A stretch of DNA of 64,000 nt from Methylotenera_A sp044222005. Lineage in GTDB: Bacteria; Pseudomonadota; Gammaproteobacteria; Burkholderiales; Methylophilaceae. The notes below the pieces were generated by a model. It saw only the letters and a list, made by a program, of their open reading frames with translations, was not told the origin of the DNA and did not search any database. The DNA lies in NCBI GenBank assembly GCA_044222005.1, contig JBGANY010000009.1:1-64000 (forward strand). Reading direction: 5' to 3'. Position numbers and translations under genes: made by a program. Numbering within the stretch: the stretch's first letter is position 1; each line of letters opens with the position of its first letter. This document shows, piece after piece, positions 1 through 8,652 of this stretch.

Positions 1-236
1 TCGGCATAACCGACGCCGCATGCATGCTCCTTCGCTGGCATTGGCTTTTTTCGCGAGATAATGCCTGCCATCCAGGTTAGGACCAAGCGCCACATCTGAA
101 AACATAAAGCCGGCATCGCTCAACAAAGCCAAAGATATATTGTGGTATACAGCTGCCCACGGCCTCGACCACCGCAAAAATGAAAATCAGCAGTGGAACG
201 GGATGAGGTAGTGATCATGATCATCATGATTCGTGC
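1..236 (-). pseudogene. Degraded N-terminal fragment of a CDF (CzcD/ZitB-like) cation efflux protein
   Basis: No single frame stays open, but the minus-strand translation pieced across frames gives the start of a cation diffusion facilitator: a His/Asp-rich leader (HDDHDH) near 230-212, a hydrophobic segment FAVVEAVG, then LLSDAGFMFSDVAL, then WMAGIISRKK and a GYGYR-like segment at the left edge. At least three frame changes and an internal stop separate these blocks. The conserved site-A histidine of DAGHMLSD is Phe here. The gene runs off the left edge, so only its N-terminal third is visible. It should be non-functional unless the base calls are wrong. Confidence 0.62.
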
Positions 237-345
237 GTCACCGGGGTGTTTTGGGCCAGAACTTTTTCATAGGTGAACACAACCGAAAACCCAACATTAA
301 GCATGGAAGGCTACGAAAAAAATGTTCAGACAAATAGCGGATAGC

Positions 346-351
346 TATAAT
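346..351 (+). promoter_or_regulatory. Candidate -10 box just upstream of rlmJ (leaderless start)
   Basis: TATAAT lies 8 nt before the rlmJ ATG at 360, so transcription would begin at or within a few bases of the start codon. There is no Shine-Dalgarno sequence. The -35 is weak (TGTTCA at 323-328, 17-nt spacer). Confidence 0.35.
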
Positions 352-359
352 GGCAAGCT

Positions 360-1207
360 ATGTTAAGTTACCGTCACGCCTTCCATGCAGGCAATCATGC
401 CGATGTGCTGAAACATTATGTGCTCAGCCTAGTACTGGATTACATGAACCAAAAGGATAAGCCTTACTGGTATATCGACACCCACGCCGGCGCTGGCATG
501 TATACCTTGGATAGCGATTTCGCACAGAAAAATGCCGAGTTTGAAACCGGTATTGCACGAATTGTTGATGAAAAAAACTTGCCTGCCACGCTTGAGAACT
601 ACATCGATTTAATCAGAAAACATAATCAAAACAATCAACTGCAGCTTTATCCTGGCTCACCCGCGATTGCTCGACACTATTTGCGCGCGGATGACAAAAT
701 GCGCTTGTTTGAACTACATCCGAATGATTTCAAGCTGCTCACAGAAACCTTTAAATATCAAAGCAGACAAACTAGAATTGAAATGCAAAATGGTTTTATT
801 GGCTTAAAAGCCTGTTTGCCGCCACCATGCAAACGCGCTGCGGTGCTGATTGACCCCCTATATGAGCTTAAAGATGACTACCGGCGGCAGCTGACTGCAT
901 CAAAGACGGTTCAAATCCGTTTCGCTACGGGCACTTACCTGGTGTGGTACCCGCTGTTGCAGCGCCCAGAGCCGTTGCAGATGCTGGAAAAGTTAAAACA
1001 ACTCGATACAGGCAACTGGCTGAATATGTTTTCTGGCGTGCAAGCGCCTAGTGCAGAAGGTTTTGGCATGCACGGCAGCGGCATGCTTATTGTGTAAACC
1101 CGCCGTGGACCTTACCCGCCACATGCAACGAAAGTATGCCAGTGCTAACTAAGTTACTGGCAATGGATGAAACAGCCCATTTTGAACTTACAAGTCAGAT
1201 TACTTAA
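360..1207 (+). pseudogene. rlmJ: rlmJ, 23S rRNA (adenine-2030-N6)-methyltransferase, frameshifted near the C-terminus
   Basis: The N-terminus MLSYRHAFHAGNHADVLKH, the THAGAG SAM-binding motif (about residues 41-46) and the RFATGTYLVWYP block identify RlmJ, which methylates A2030 of 23S rRNA. The open frame stops at 1097 after 245 residues, against about 280 for the family. Reading on from 1097 two bases out of frame restores the expected NPPWTLPA continuation to a stop at 1205-1207. The break sits at GTGT (1092-1095) and fits a GT dinucleotide duplication. The catalytic DPPY motif also reads DPLY. Two independent lesions suggest decay, or poor base calling in this stretch. Confidence 0.85.
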
Positions 1208-1252
1208 GGTAAAATACGCCTCCGGCAATTAGTGAATTATTCGGGTAACCCC

Positions 1253-1847
1253 ATGCAAGAAAACACAAAAATCTCAGGTAGCGAATATAAGCAGAGCAAC
1301 ATCATGACCAATATATTGTTCGGCAGCCGCTGGCTGCAACTGCCGCTATATTTAGGCCTCATTATCGCACAGGCAGTCTATGTGTATTTCTTTGTGGTAG
1401 AGTTATTTCATCTGGTACACAAGATCCCCTCATCTGGGTGAAGCGGACATCATGCTGATTGTATTGGGTTTGATTGACGTAGTGATGATTTTAAACCTGC
1501 TGATTATGGTGATTGTGGGTGGTTACGAAACCTTTGTTTCACGCCTGAATCTGGAAGGTCATCCCGACGAGCCTGACTGGCTTTCCCATGTGAATGCTAA
1601 CTTGCTCAAGGTAAAACTGGCCACTGCCATTATCGGCATTTCATCCATTCATTTGCTTAAAACCTTCATCAATGCAGAAAACCTGAGTGATAAAGTATTG
1701 GTAGCGCAAACGGTCATCCATATGACATTTGTGTTTTCTGCGATTGCGATTGCCTACATTGACAAGCTAATGGCCCGCGCGGAAGTTCTGGCATTGCCAC
1801 GTAAACCAGGCTGCCAATCACGTAGCCAATCACAATGCCCGTCATAA
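1253..1847 (+). pseudogene. yqhA: YqhA/UPF0114-family inner-membrane protein, frameshifted
   Basis: Two consecutive open frames (1253-1441 and 1442-1847) together match the YqhA (UPF0114) family: FGSRWLQLPLYLGL, then LIDVVMILNLLIMVIVGGYE, then ISSIHLLKTF and a final YIDKL. Removing one C from the CCCC run at 1426-1429 joins them as HLGEADIMLIVLGL. ATG 1253 is preferred; an in-frame GTG at 1232 also exists. At the 3' end the frame does not stop after YIDKL but runs into the antisense of the convergent gene. The family has about four membrane segments and an unclear role. Confidence 0.75.
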
Positions 1848-2226
1848 GCGCGATGGTGACAGCGCGGTAAGTCAGCACATCTTTAGAATAGCCGCGTTTG
1901 ATGGCGACGAAAGAAACTAGATATCCGATGGCATTCAGCAGCCAGATGATAGACAAGCTCAGCACTTTCACCAATACAGGGCCAATAATCGGCACGAGTG
2001 CAATGACGCCAAGTATCCAGGCGAATACATGTGAAAGCCCAGCTAATAACAGCACGCCTGCAGTAACGGCTTTGGCATGCCAGCCAAAATGCCAAGCTGC
2101 AAACATGGCCAGCGCCAGCGTAATGCTTAACGGCAACATCCATTTCCACGCACCTCGCTTCGCTGGCGTAACAATCTCTTCTTGGGAGAATATATGGGCG
2201 TTATCAGGTGGTTGCTCTAAGCTCAT
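1714..2226 (-). CDS. Small predicted inner-membrane protein of unknown function
   Basis: The 170-residue product has a polar N-terminus of about 28 residues and then about four hydrophobic segments (roughly 29-47, 54-76, 84-108 and 121-143), consistent with an integral membrane protein. I do not recognise the family. The last 30 residues or so are polar, Gln/Ser-rich and antisense to the end of the yqhA-like gene, so they are probably not the native C-terminus. The 134-base tail-to-tail overlap is unusual and fits a deletion that removed both stop codons. The start is ATG at 2226. Confidence 0.6.
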   Translation of the reverse strand: MSLEQPPDNAHIFSQEEIVTPAKRGAWKWMLPLSITLALAMFAAWHFGWHAKAVTAGVLLLAGLSHVFAWILGVIALVPIIGPVLVKVLSLSIIWLLNAIGYLVSFVAIKRGYSKDVLTYRAVTIALMTGIVIGYVIGSLVYVAMPELPRGPLACQCRQSQSQKTQMSYG

Positions 2227-2320
2227 ATCGCACAGACATAGTGATGATGATGTTAAACCTCAAGGGTACAATTTAGTATCATCCTTTACAACCAGAGGTT
2301 CTTGAGACCAAGTTAGCACT

Positions 2321-4909
2321 TTATTCTGAAAGCTCTGCGATTGGAATGACTTTCTTTACCTTATCCAAGGCGCCCTTGTACTCTGTCATTTGGTCAAAGT
2401 TCAGATATTTATAAATCTCGGCACTGTTAGCGAGTTTATTGCCCACGGTTTCCATATATTCGGCATGCGTTGGCATGCGGCCCAGTTTGGCGCATACAGC
2501 GGCCAATTCGGCTGACCCTAGATAAACACGCGCATCCTTGCCCATGCGGTTATCAAAGTTGCGTGTGCTGGTACTAAATACAGTCGCTTTATCGGCCACG
2601 CGCGCCTGGTTGCCCATGCAGAGGCTGCAGCCTGGCACTTCAGTACGCGCGCCAGCTACGCCAAACACGGAATACACGCCCTCATCACGTAATTGCGCTT
2701 CATCCATACGGGTTGGCGGTGCGATCCAGAGCCTTGTCGGGATGTTGCCCGACCCTTCCAGCACTTTGGCTGCGGCACGGTAATGGCCGATATTGGTCAT
2801 GCAACTGCCGATAAACACTTCATCAATTTTATCCCCCACCACCGCCGACATCGGCTTGATGTCATCCGGGTCGTTCGGGCAAGCTACTAGCGGCTCTTTG
2901 ATTTCGTTCAAATCAATCTCGATCACATGCGCATACTCAGCATCGGCATCTGGTTGCAGCAGCTCCGGCTTTTCCAGCCACGCCTGCATATTGGCGATGC
3001 GACGCTGCAAAGTGCGTGCATCCTGGTAGCCATTGTCTATCATGTTCTGCATCAGCACGATGTTCGAGTTCAGAAACTCAATCACTGGCTCTTTGTTGAG
3101 TAAAACGGTGCAGCCATTGGCGGAGCGCTCAGCAGAAGCATCGGCAAACTCAAATGCCTGCTCAACTTTCAAATCAGGCAAGCCTTCAATCTCTAAAATT
3201 CTGCCGTTAAATACATTCTTTTTACCTTGCTTACCCACAGTAAGCGTACCTTCCTGAATTGCCGCATAGGGAATCGCATTCACCAGATCGCGCAGGGTAA
3301 TACCCGGCTGCATGGTGCCCTTGAAGCGCACCAAGACGGATTCCGGCATATCCAAGGGCATCGCGCCGGTAGCCGCTGCAAACGCAACCAATCCCGAACC
3401 CGCAGGGAATGAAATGCCAATCGGGAAGCGTGTGTGTGAATCGCCACCTGTACCCACGGTATCCGGCAGAATCATGCGATTGAGCCAGGAGTGGATCACG
3501 CCATCGCCTGGGCGCAAAGAAACCCCGCCGCGGCTGGACATGAACTCAGGCAACTCATGCTGCAATTTGATATCGACAGGTTTCGGGTAAGCAGCGGTAT
3601 GGCAGAAGCTCTGCATCACCAGATCGCTGCTAAACCCTAGGCATGCCAATTCTTTTAGCTCATCGCGCGTCATGCCGCCAGTGGTGTCCTGCGAACCCAC
3701 CGTGGTTGCTTTCGGCTCGCAATAAGCGCCAGGGCGCACGCCTGTGCCTTCAGGCAAACCACATGCGCGGCCGACCATTTTTTGCGCCAACGTGTAGCCC
3801 TTGTTCGAAACCGCCGCAGGTGTTGCTTTAATAAACACATCTGTTTCAGCCAAGCCTAGCGCTTTGCGTGCATTAGAAGTCAGACCGCGGCCGATAATCA
3901 AAGGAATGCGGCCGCCCGCACGCACTTCATCAGGCATGGTGACTGGGTTAAGCTCAAAGTTGGAAACGACTTCTCCTGAGTCATTCAAGACCTTACCCTC
4001 GAACGGTTTAATCGTAATCTCGTCCCCCGTATGCATTTTTGAAACATCGCATTGAATCGGTAAGGCGCCGGAATCTTCTGCCGTGTTAAAGAAAATCGGT
4101 GCAATTTTGCCGCCCAGAATCACACCGCCTGTGCGTTTATTGGGAATATTCGGAATATCGTTCCCAATAAACCATTGCACGGAGTTAATGGCGGATTTGC
4201 GGGATGAGCCCGTGCCCACGATGTCGCCCACATAAGCCAGCGGCAGCCCTTTTTGTTTCAGGCTTTCGATGGTTTTCAGGCCATCCGGCATTTTATTCAC
4301 CAGCATGGCTTTAGCATGCAGCGGAATATCCGGGCGGCTCCACGCCTCCTGCGCTGGACTAAGGTCATCGGTGTTGGTTTCGCCATCGACCTTAAACACC
4401 ACCATTTTTATTTCAGCCGGCATGGCGGGTTTGCTGGTAAACCACTCGGCATTTGCCCAGGATTGCATGAGTTTTTGGGCAGGGATGTTCCCCGCCTTCA
4501 TCAATACATCCACATCATGAAACGCATCAAACATCAAGATGGTGCTCCTCAAAGCATTTACCGCATGTGCCGCCATGGGTGTTTCAAGCAAGGCTACCAA
4601 AGCCTGCACATTGTAGCCACCCAGCATGGTGCCAAGTAATTGCACAGCCTTTTCCGGTAAAATCAGAGGTGATTTGGCAGTGCCTTTAGCAACATCAGCC
4701 AAAAATGCCGCTTTTACATAAGCCGCTTGGTCTACGCCAGCGGGGGTGCGGTTTTCAAGCAGATCCATCAGCAAAGCCTCTTCACCTGCTGGCGGGCTCT
4801 TAAGCAACTCTACTAGTGAAGCCACTTGCTCCGCATTTAAAGGCAAGGGTGGCAGTTGAACGGCGGCGCGCTCTTGCACGTGTTTTTGATACATTTTTAA
4901 CATGGTCAT
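2321..4909 (-). CDS. acnB: Aconitate hydratase B / 2-methylisocitrate dehydratase
   Basis: This cytoplasmic [4Fe-4S] enzyme interconverts citrate and isocitrate. In the methylcitrate cycle it hydrates 2-methyl-cis-aconitate to 2-methylisocitrate. The 862 residues match the AcnB length. The three cluster cysteines are visible as C703 (GSCMTN) and C761/C764 (CSLCMGN). The N-terminal helical domain (about 1-160) and the swivel domain (about 165-370) precede the catalytic core, in AcnB order. It is the last gene of the leftward island. There is no acnD or prpF here, so AcnB is the natural partner of PrpD. AGAG lies upstream of ATG 4909; the in-frame ATG at 4903 is an alternative start. Confidence 0.96.
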   Translation of the reverse strand: MTMLKMYQKHVQERAAVQLPPLPLNAEQVASLVELLKSPPAGEEALLMDLLENRTPAGVDQAAYVKAAFLADVAKGTAKSPLILPEKAVQLLGTMLGGYNVQALVALLETPMAAHAVNALRSTILMFDAFHDVDVLMKAGNIPAQKLMQSWANAEWFTSKPAMPAEIKMVVFKVDGETNTDDLSPAQEAWSRPDIPLHAKAMLVNKMPDGLKTIESLKQKGLPLAYVGDIVGTGSSRKSAINSVQWFIGNDIPNIPNKRTGGVILGGKIAPIFFNTAEDSGALPIQCDVSKMHTGDEITIKPFEGKVLNDSGEVVSNFELNPVTMPDEVRAGGRIPLIIGRGLTSNARKALGLAETDVFIKATPAAVSNKGYTLAQKMVGRACGLPEGTGVRPGAYCEPKATTVGSQDTTGGMTRDELKELACLGFSSDLVMQSFCHTAAYPKPVDIKLQHELPEFMSSRGGVSLRPGDGVIHSWLNRMILPDTVGTGGDSHTRFPIGISFPAGSGLVAFAAATGAMPLDMPESVLVRFKGTMQPGITLRDLVNAIPYAAIQEGTLTVGKQGKKNVFNGRILEIEGLPDLKVEQAFEFADASAERSANGCTVLLNKEPVIEFLNSNIVLMQNMIDNGYQDARTLQRRIANMQAWLEKPELLQPDADAEYAHVIEIDLNEIKEPLVACPNDPDDIKPMSAVVGDKIDEVFIGSCMTNIGHYRAAAKVLEGSGNIPTRLWIAPPTRMDEAQLRDEGVYSVFGVAGARTEVPGCSLCMGNQARVADKATVFSTSTRNFDNRMGKDARVYLGSAELAAVCAKLGRMPTHAEYMETVGNKLANSAEIYKYLNFDQMTEYKGALDKVKKVIPIAELSE

Positions 4910-4994
4910 TTATGGCTCTATTAACAATTAACTACTATTATAAACCAGCCTAAATGCGCAATCGTTTCACATTTGTAAAACGCAAAAATTTTGA

Positions 4995-5306
4995 CTAGTT
5001 CTTACTATTCGAATAAAACTCTTTTGCAAACGGAACAGGGCAGCCACCGCCTAGCGAGTGAACTTCCCACCGATCCAACAAGGCTTTTTCATAATCTTTG
5101 CCGTGCGTTAAGGCCAAAAATGCGCGCACTTCATGCACATCTGCAAAACCATTTTTGTCGGTGTCCATCGCCGCGACATTGTCCTCAACGCTAGGTCCAA
5201 TATACCTTCCAGCGCTATCAGTCAAATACCCCAATAGGTCTTCAGCATGTACGGCTGAGGCCGTTAATGCCAAGCAAATCAAAGCAATATTTCTCACATT
5301 TATCAT
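4995..5306 (-). CDS. Small secreted protein with one EF-hand
   Basis: The 103-residue product begins with a signal peptide (hydrophobic ICLALTASAVHA, predicted cleavage before ED at about residue 22). The mature part carries one canonical EF-hand loop, DTDKNGFADVHE (about residues 49-60), with Asp/Asn ligands at 1, 3 and 5 and Glu at 12, so it probably binds calcium in the periplasm. One cysteine remains near the C-terminus (GGGCPVP). It lies between fumarase and acnB on the same strand, 38 bases after fumA. Its link to the metabolic genes is unclear. Confidence 0.75.
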   Translation of the reverse strand: MINVRNIALICLALTASAVHAEDLLGYLTDSAGRYIGPSVEDNVAAMDTDKNGFADVHEVRAFLALTHGKDYEKALLDRWEVHSLGGGCPVPFAKEFYSNSKN

Positions 5307-5344
5307 CCAGTAATTATGACTGAAATTTGAAAAGGAAGTGCAAC

Positions 5345-6874
5345 CTAATCCACGCTGTGAATTTCAATCATTTGATGTTTGGCAATCTTATCTTTCCATT
5401 CCGCCGGCCCGGTTTTGTGCACCGATTCACCTGTGGCGCTCACAGCCACGGTTACCGGCATATCCACCACTTCAAATTCGTAAATCGCTTCCATGCCTAA
5501 ATCGGCAAAGGCTACCACCCGCGATTTTTTAATGGCTTTACTCACCAGATATGCCGCGCCGCCAATTGCCATCAAATAAACCGACTGATGTTTCGCGATG
5601 ACAGCTAAAGCCTCGTCACCGCGCTCTGCCTTGCCGATACTGCCCAACAAGTTGAGTTGCCCTAGCATCATCTCGGTATAATCATCCATCCGTGTGGCCG
5701 TGGTTGGGCCTGCCGGGCCAACTATTTCATCCCGCACCGCATCCACTGGGCCAACGTAATAAATAAAGCGATTGGTAAAATCCACGGGCAGCTGCTCGCC
5801 TTTAGCCAGCATGGCGGATATTCTTTTATGTACAGCATCGCGCCCTGTCAGCAACTTCCCGCTTAATAAAAGCGTTTCACCCGCTTGCCAATGGGCGATA
5901 TCCGCTTTAGTGAGCGTGTCTAAATTCACGCGCTTGGCTTGTGGACTCGGTGCCCAGTTTATGTCAGGATAAATGCTTAAATCAGGCGGCGTGAGTTCTG
6001 CCGCGCCTGACCCGTCTAAAGTAAAATCTATATGGCGCGTCGCCGCGCAATTAGGAATAATCGCCACAGGCAAGCTGGCGGCATGCGTTGGGTAATCCAG
6101 AATCTTCACATCCAATACTGTGGTCAGGCCGCCCAAACCTTGCGCGCCGATGCCAAGATTATTCACTTTTTCGTAAACTTCAAGCCGCAATTCTTCTAAT
6201 CTATTTTGTGCGCCCCTTGCTTTCAGTACGTGCATATCAATCGGCGCCATCAGCGATTCTTTGGCCAGAATCATGGCCTTTTCGGCGCTACCGCCGATGC
6301 CAATGCCCAGCATGCCGGGCGGACACCAGCCCGCGCCCATGGTCGGCACGGTTTCCAGTACCCAATCCACGATAGAATCGTTCGGGTTAAGCATCACGAA
6401 CTTGGCTTTATTCTCGCTACCGCCGCCTTTTGCCGCAATGCTCACTTCCACCTTGTCGCCTTGCACCAGTTCTACATGCGTCACCGCCGGCGTATTGTCT
6501 TTGGTGTTTTTGCGCGCACCAGCAGGGTCATTCACAATCGAAGCACGCAGCTTATTCTCCGGCAGCAAATATGCGCGCCGCACGCCCTCATTCACCAATT
6601 CTTCCAGGCTTAAATTTCCTTCAAAACGCACACTCATGCCCATTTTAACAAACGCCACCACAATGCCCGTATCCTGACAGATCGGGCGTTTTCCCTCGGC
6701 GCACATGCGTGAATTGGTGAGAATCTGCGCAATCGCATCTTTCGCCGCAGGCGATTGTTCGACTTTATATGCCTCACCCAAGGCTTGAATATAATCTGCA
6801 GGGTGATAGTACGAAATATATTGCAAAGCATCGGCGATGCTTTGAATAAAGTCTTCTTGTTTGATTATGTTCAT
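5345..6874 (-). CDS. fumA: Fumarate hydratase, class I
   Basis: This oxygen-sensitive [4Fe-4S] fumarase hydrates fumarate to malate. At 509 residues it is the fused alpha-beta single-chain form. Visible marks are ICQDTG with its cysteine at residue 66, the KGGGSENK block, the IGIGG segment and the C-terminal GPAGPTTATRMD motif. Its ATG overlaps the stop of the acyl-CoA ligase (ATGA, 6871-6874), so the two are translationally coupled. Within the island it follows succinate dehydrogenase. Some class I fumarases also hydrate mesaconate to citramalate, which matters because CitE-type lyases and a mesaconyl-CoA hydratase are encoded nearby; that activity is an inference. Confidence 0.95.
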   Translation of the reverse strand: MNIIKQEDFIQSIADALQYISYYHPADYIQALGEAYKVEQSPAAKDAIAQILTNSRMCAEGKRPICQDTGIVVAFVKMGMSVRFEGNLSLEELVNEGVRRAYLLPENKLRASIVNDPAGARKNTKDNTPAVTHVELVQGDKVEVSIAAKGGGSENKAKFVMLNPNDSIVDWVLETVPTMGAGWCPPGMLGIGIGGSAEKAMILAKESLMAPIDMHVLKARGAQNRLEELRLEVYEKVNNLGIGAQGLGGLTTVLDVKILDYPTHAASLPVAIIPNCAATRHIDFTLDGSGAAELTPPDLSIYPDINWAPSPQAKRVNLDTLTKADIAHWQAGETLLLSGKLLTGRDAVHKRISAMLAKGEQLPVDFTNRFIYYVGPVDAVRDEIVGPAGPTTATRMDDYTEMMLGQLNLLGSIGKAERGDEALAVIAKHQSVYLMAIGGAAYLVSKAIKKSRVVAFADLGMEAIYEFEVVDMPVTVAVSATGESVHKTGPAEWKDKIAKHQMIEIHSVD

Positions 6875-8514
6875 CTCGAACTTTTGGCTATCGCAATGCT
6901 GGGTGTGATATCTTTACGCAAGATTTTACCATTCTTAGTGCGTGGGAAATCATGTGCAAGATAAACAGTTTTTGGCGCTTTGTATGCAGCCAGATGTTGT
7001 TTGCCAAAGCTGGCCAAGTCATCAGGGGTGGTGCTTGAATCAGGTTTTAGTATGACATAGCATACTACCAGCACTTTGTCTTTTTCTAACTCTTCACCGA
7101 TTGCCGCGCAATCTGCTACATCCGGGTGGTTTTTGTACACACGCTCAATCTCATAAGGCGAAACACGATAACCAAAACTTTTGATAATGTCGTCTTTCCG
7201 GCCTAGAAACCAGATATAGCCATCCGCATCATATTTCGCGTAATCTCCGGTGAAAAAGTAGCCATCATGCTTATGTTTTGCAGTTTCTTCGTCCAGATTC
7301 CAATAGCGCAAAAACAAGCTGGGGTCATCGAGCGGTACGCTAATCATGCCCTCTTCGCCAGTTTCCACAACTTCCAATGTTTCAGGATTGAGTAATTTGA
7401 TGTTGTGGCCGGGCTGTGGAAAGCCGGCTGAGCCTGGACGGATTGGACGGAATTTACTCTGAGATAAATAGTACGAGAACTCGCTCATACCCACGGCCTC
7501 ATAAATATCCAAGCCAAAACGCTCGCGCCATTGGCTTAACACTTCGTCAGACAGATGCTCACCCGCACTCATGTAGTGGCGCAGGCTGGGCAATTCTTCT
7601 TTTGTCGCAGTCGTTTTCTGCAGTATTTGGCGGTAAATCGTCGGCACACCAATAAAAATGGTGGCTTGATGTTTTTGAATCAAATCCAGCCATTTTTGCG
7701 CATCGTTTTTGCCTTCGTGCACGATGACAGTTTTGCCTAAATACAGCGGATCCATCAGGCCAGAGCCCAGCACATAGGTCCAGTTAAATTTACCAGAGTG
7801 CATGATGCGATCTTGTGCATTGTCACTGTAATTAAACCAATATTGTGCGGCAGGCTGTCGACCAAGCAAGGCGCGGTGTGCATGCAAAACACCTTTCGGG
7901 TAACCTGTAGTGCCTGAGGTATACACCAGATAAGCGGGGTCATTGGCTTTGCTTTTATACGCCTTATCGCACTTGTGTGTGACGCTTAGGCTGTTTTCCA
8001 AACCCAGTACATTCAAGCAGCCATGCGGCTCCGTATGGGTGACTTGCGAGAGCAGGATGTGCGAGAGATTGGGTGTATCCCTTAAGCCCTGCACCAATTG
8101 CTCTTCCATGTTTTTCCAGGCTGCGGCGTCGGTTACCAATACCGTTGCGCCTGAATCTTTGGCAAGATAAGCTAATTCTTCAGCTGTAAGCAATGTAGAA
8201 GTCGGCACAGAAATCGCACCCATTTTCATGGCACCCAGAAATGCGATCGGGTAATCCAGGCTGTTCGGCAGGCGAATCAACACACGATCGCCCGCCTTAA
8301 CGTTTAAGTTTCGCAGTACCTGCGCAAACTGGTCGGTTTTACGCGCCAGCTCGGCAAAGGTGATTTGCGCTGTTCCAAGCGCATCGTCTTCGACAATCAT
8401 GGCGATATTGCCGGCTTGCAGCGTGCCAAGATGCCTATCGGTGCAGGCTACGCCGATATTGAAATATTCAGGAATATTCCATACCCAATCAGAAAATTCT
8501 TCAAACTTTTGCAT
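6871..8514 (-). CDS. AMP-forming acyl-CoA synthetase (probable propionate or related acid activation)
   Basis: This is an adenylate-forming ligase (ANL superfamily) that would make an acyl-CoA from a carboxylate, ATP and CoA. The phosphate-binding loop YTSGTTGYPKG lies at residues 198-208. The YWNLDEET and FFTGDYAKYDADGYIWFLGR blocks are in order, and the catalytic C-terminal Lys is in RTKNGKILRK near residue 530. The 547 residues are typical. No prpE is present in the island, so this is the best candidate to activate propionate; a C5 dicarboxylate is another option. It is coupled to fumA by a 4-base overlap. The upstream spacer holds a long palindrome and no good Shine-Dalgarno sequence. Confidence 0.85.
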   Translation of the reverse strand: MQKFEEFSDWVWNIPEYFNIGVACTDRHLGTLQAGNIAMIVEDDALGTAQITFAELARKTDQFAQVLRNLNVKAGDRVLIRLPNSLDYPIAFLGAMKMGAISVPTSTLLTAEELAYLAKDSGATVLVTDAAAWKNMEEQLVQGLRDTPNLSHILLSQVTHTEPHGCLNVLGLENSLSVTHKCDKAYKSKANDPAYLVYTSGTTGYPKGVLHAHRALLGRQPAAQYWFNYSDNAQDRIMHSGKFNWTYVLGSGLMDPLYLGKTVIVHEGKNDAQKWLDLIQKHQATIFIGVPTIYRQILQKTTATKEELPSLRHYMSAGEHLSDEVLSQWRERFGLDIYEAVGMSEFSYYLSQSKFRPIRPGSAGFPQPGHNIKLLNPETLEVVETGEEGMISVPLDDPSLFLRYWNLDEETAKHKHDGYFFTGDYAKYDADGYIWFLGRKDDIIKSFGYRVSPYEIERVYKNHPDVADCAAIGEELEKDKVLVVCYVILKPDSSTTPDDLASFGKQHLAAYKAPKTVYLAHDFPRTKNGKILRKDITPSIAIAKSSR

Positions 8515-8527
8515 TAATCAACTTTCA

Positions 8528-8652
8528 GAAAATTCAGAGTTCCGAGATGAAGCGCAAGGCGTACGGAGCGCAGAACCCGAGACTGTACGTGGTTGTACGG
8601 CGAGGGAACGAGCACCGCACAACGCAGCGATTCGCTCGAAAAATGAATTTTC
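8528..8652. repeat. 125-bp imperfect palindrome (MITE-like) between a lyase gene and the acyl-CoA ligase gene
   Basis: Perfect 9-bp terminal inverted repeats, GAAAATTCA at 8528-8536 and TGAATTTTC at 8644-8652, bound a sequence that is loosely self-complementary around position 8590, with a GTAC-rich centre (TGTACGTGGTTGTAC). The right end overlaps the stop codon of the upstream lyase gene. It could be a small non-autonomous mobile element or an mRNA hairpin inside the operon. I found no second copy in the window. Confidence 0.5.

Noticed and set aside
2258..2305. CTCAAG ... CTTGAG as an acnB terminator
   Set aside because: The arms are only 6 bp, far apart and not followed by a T-run in the right direction.
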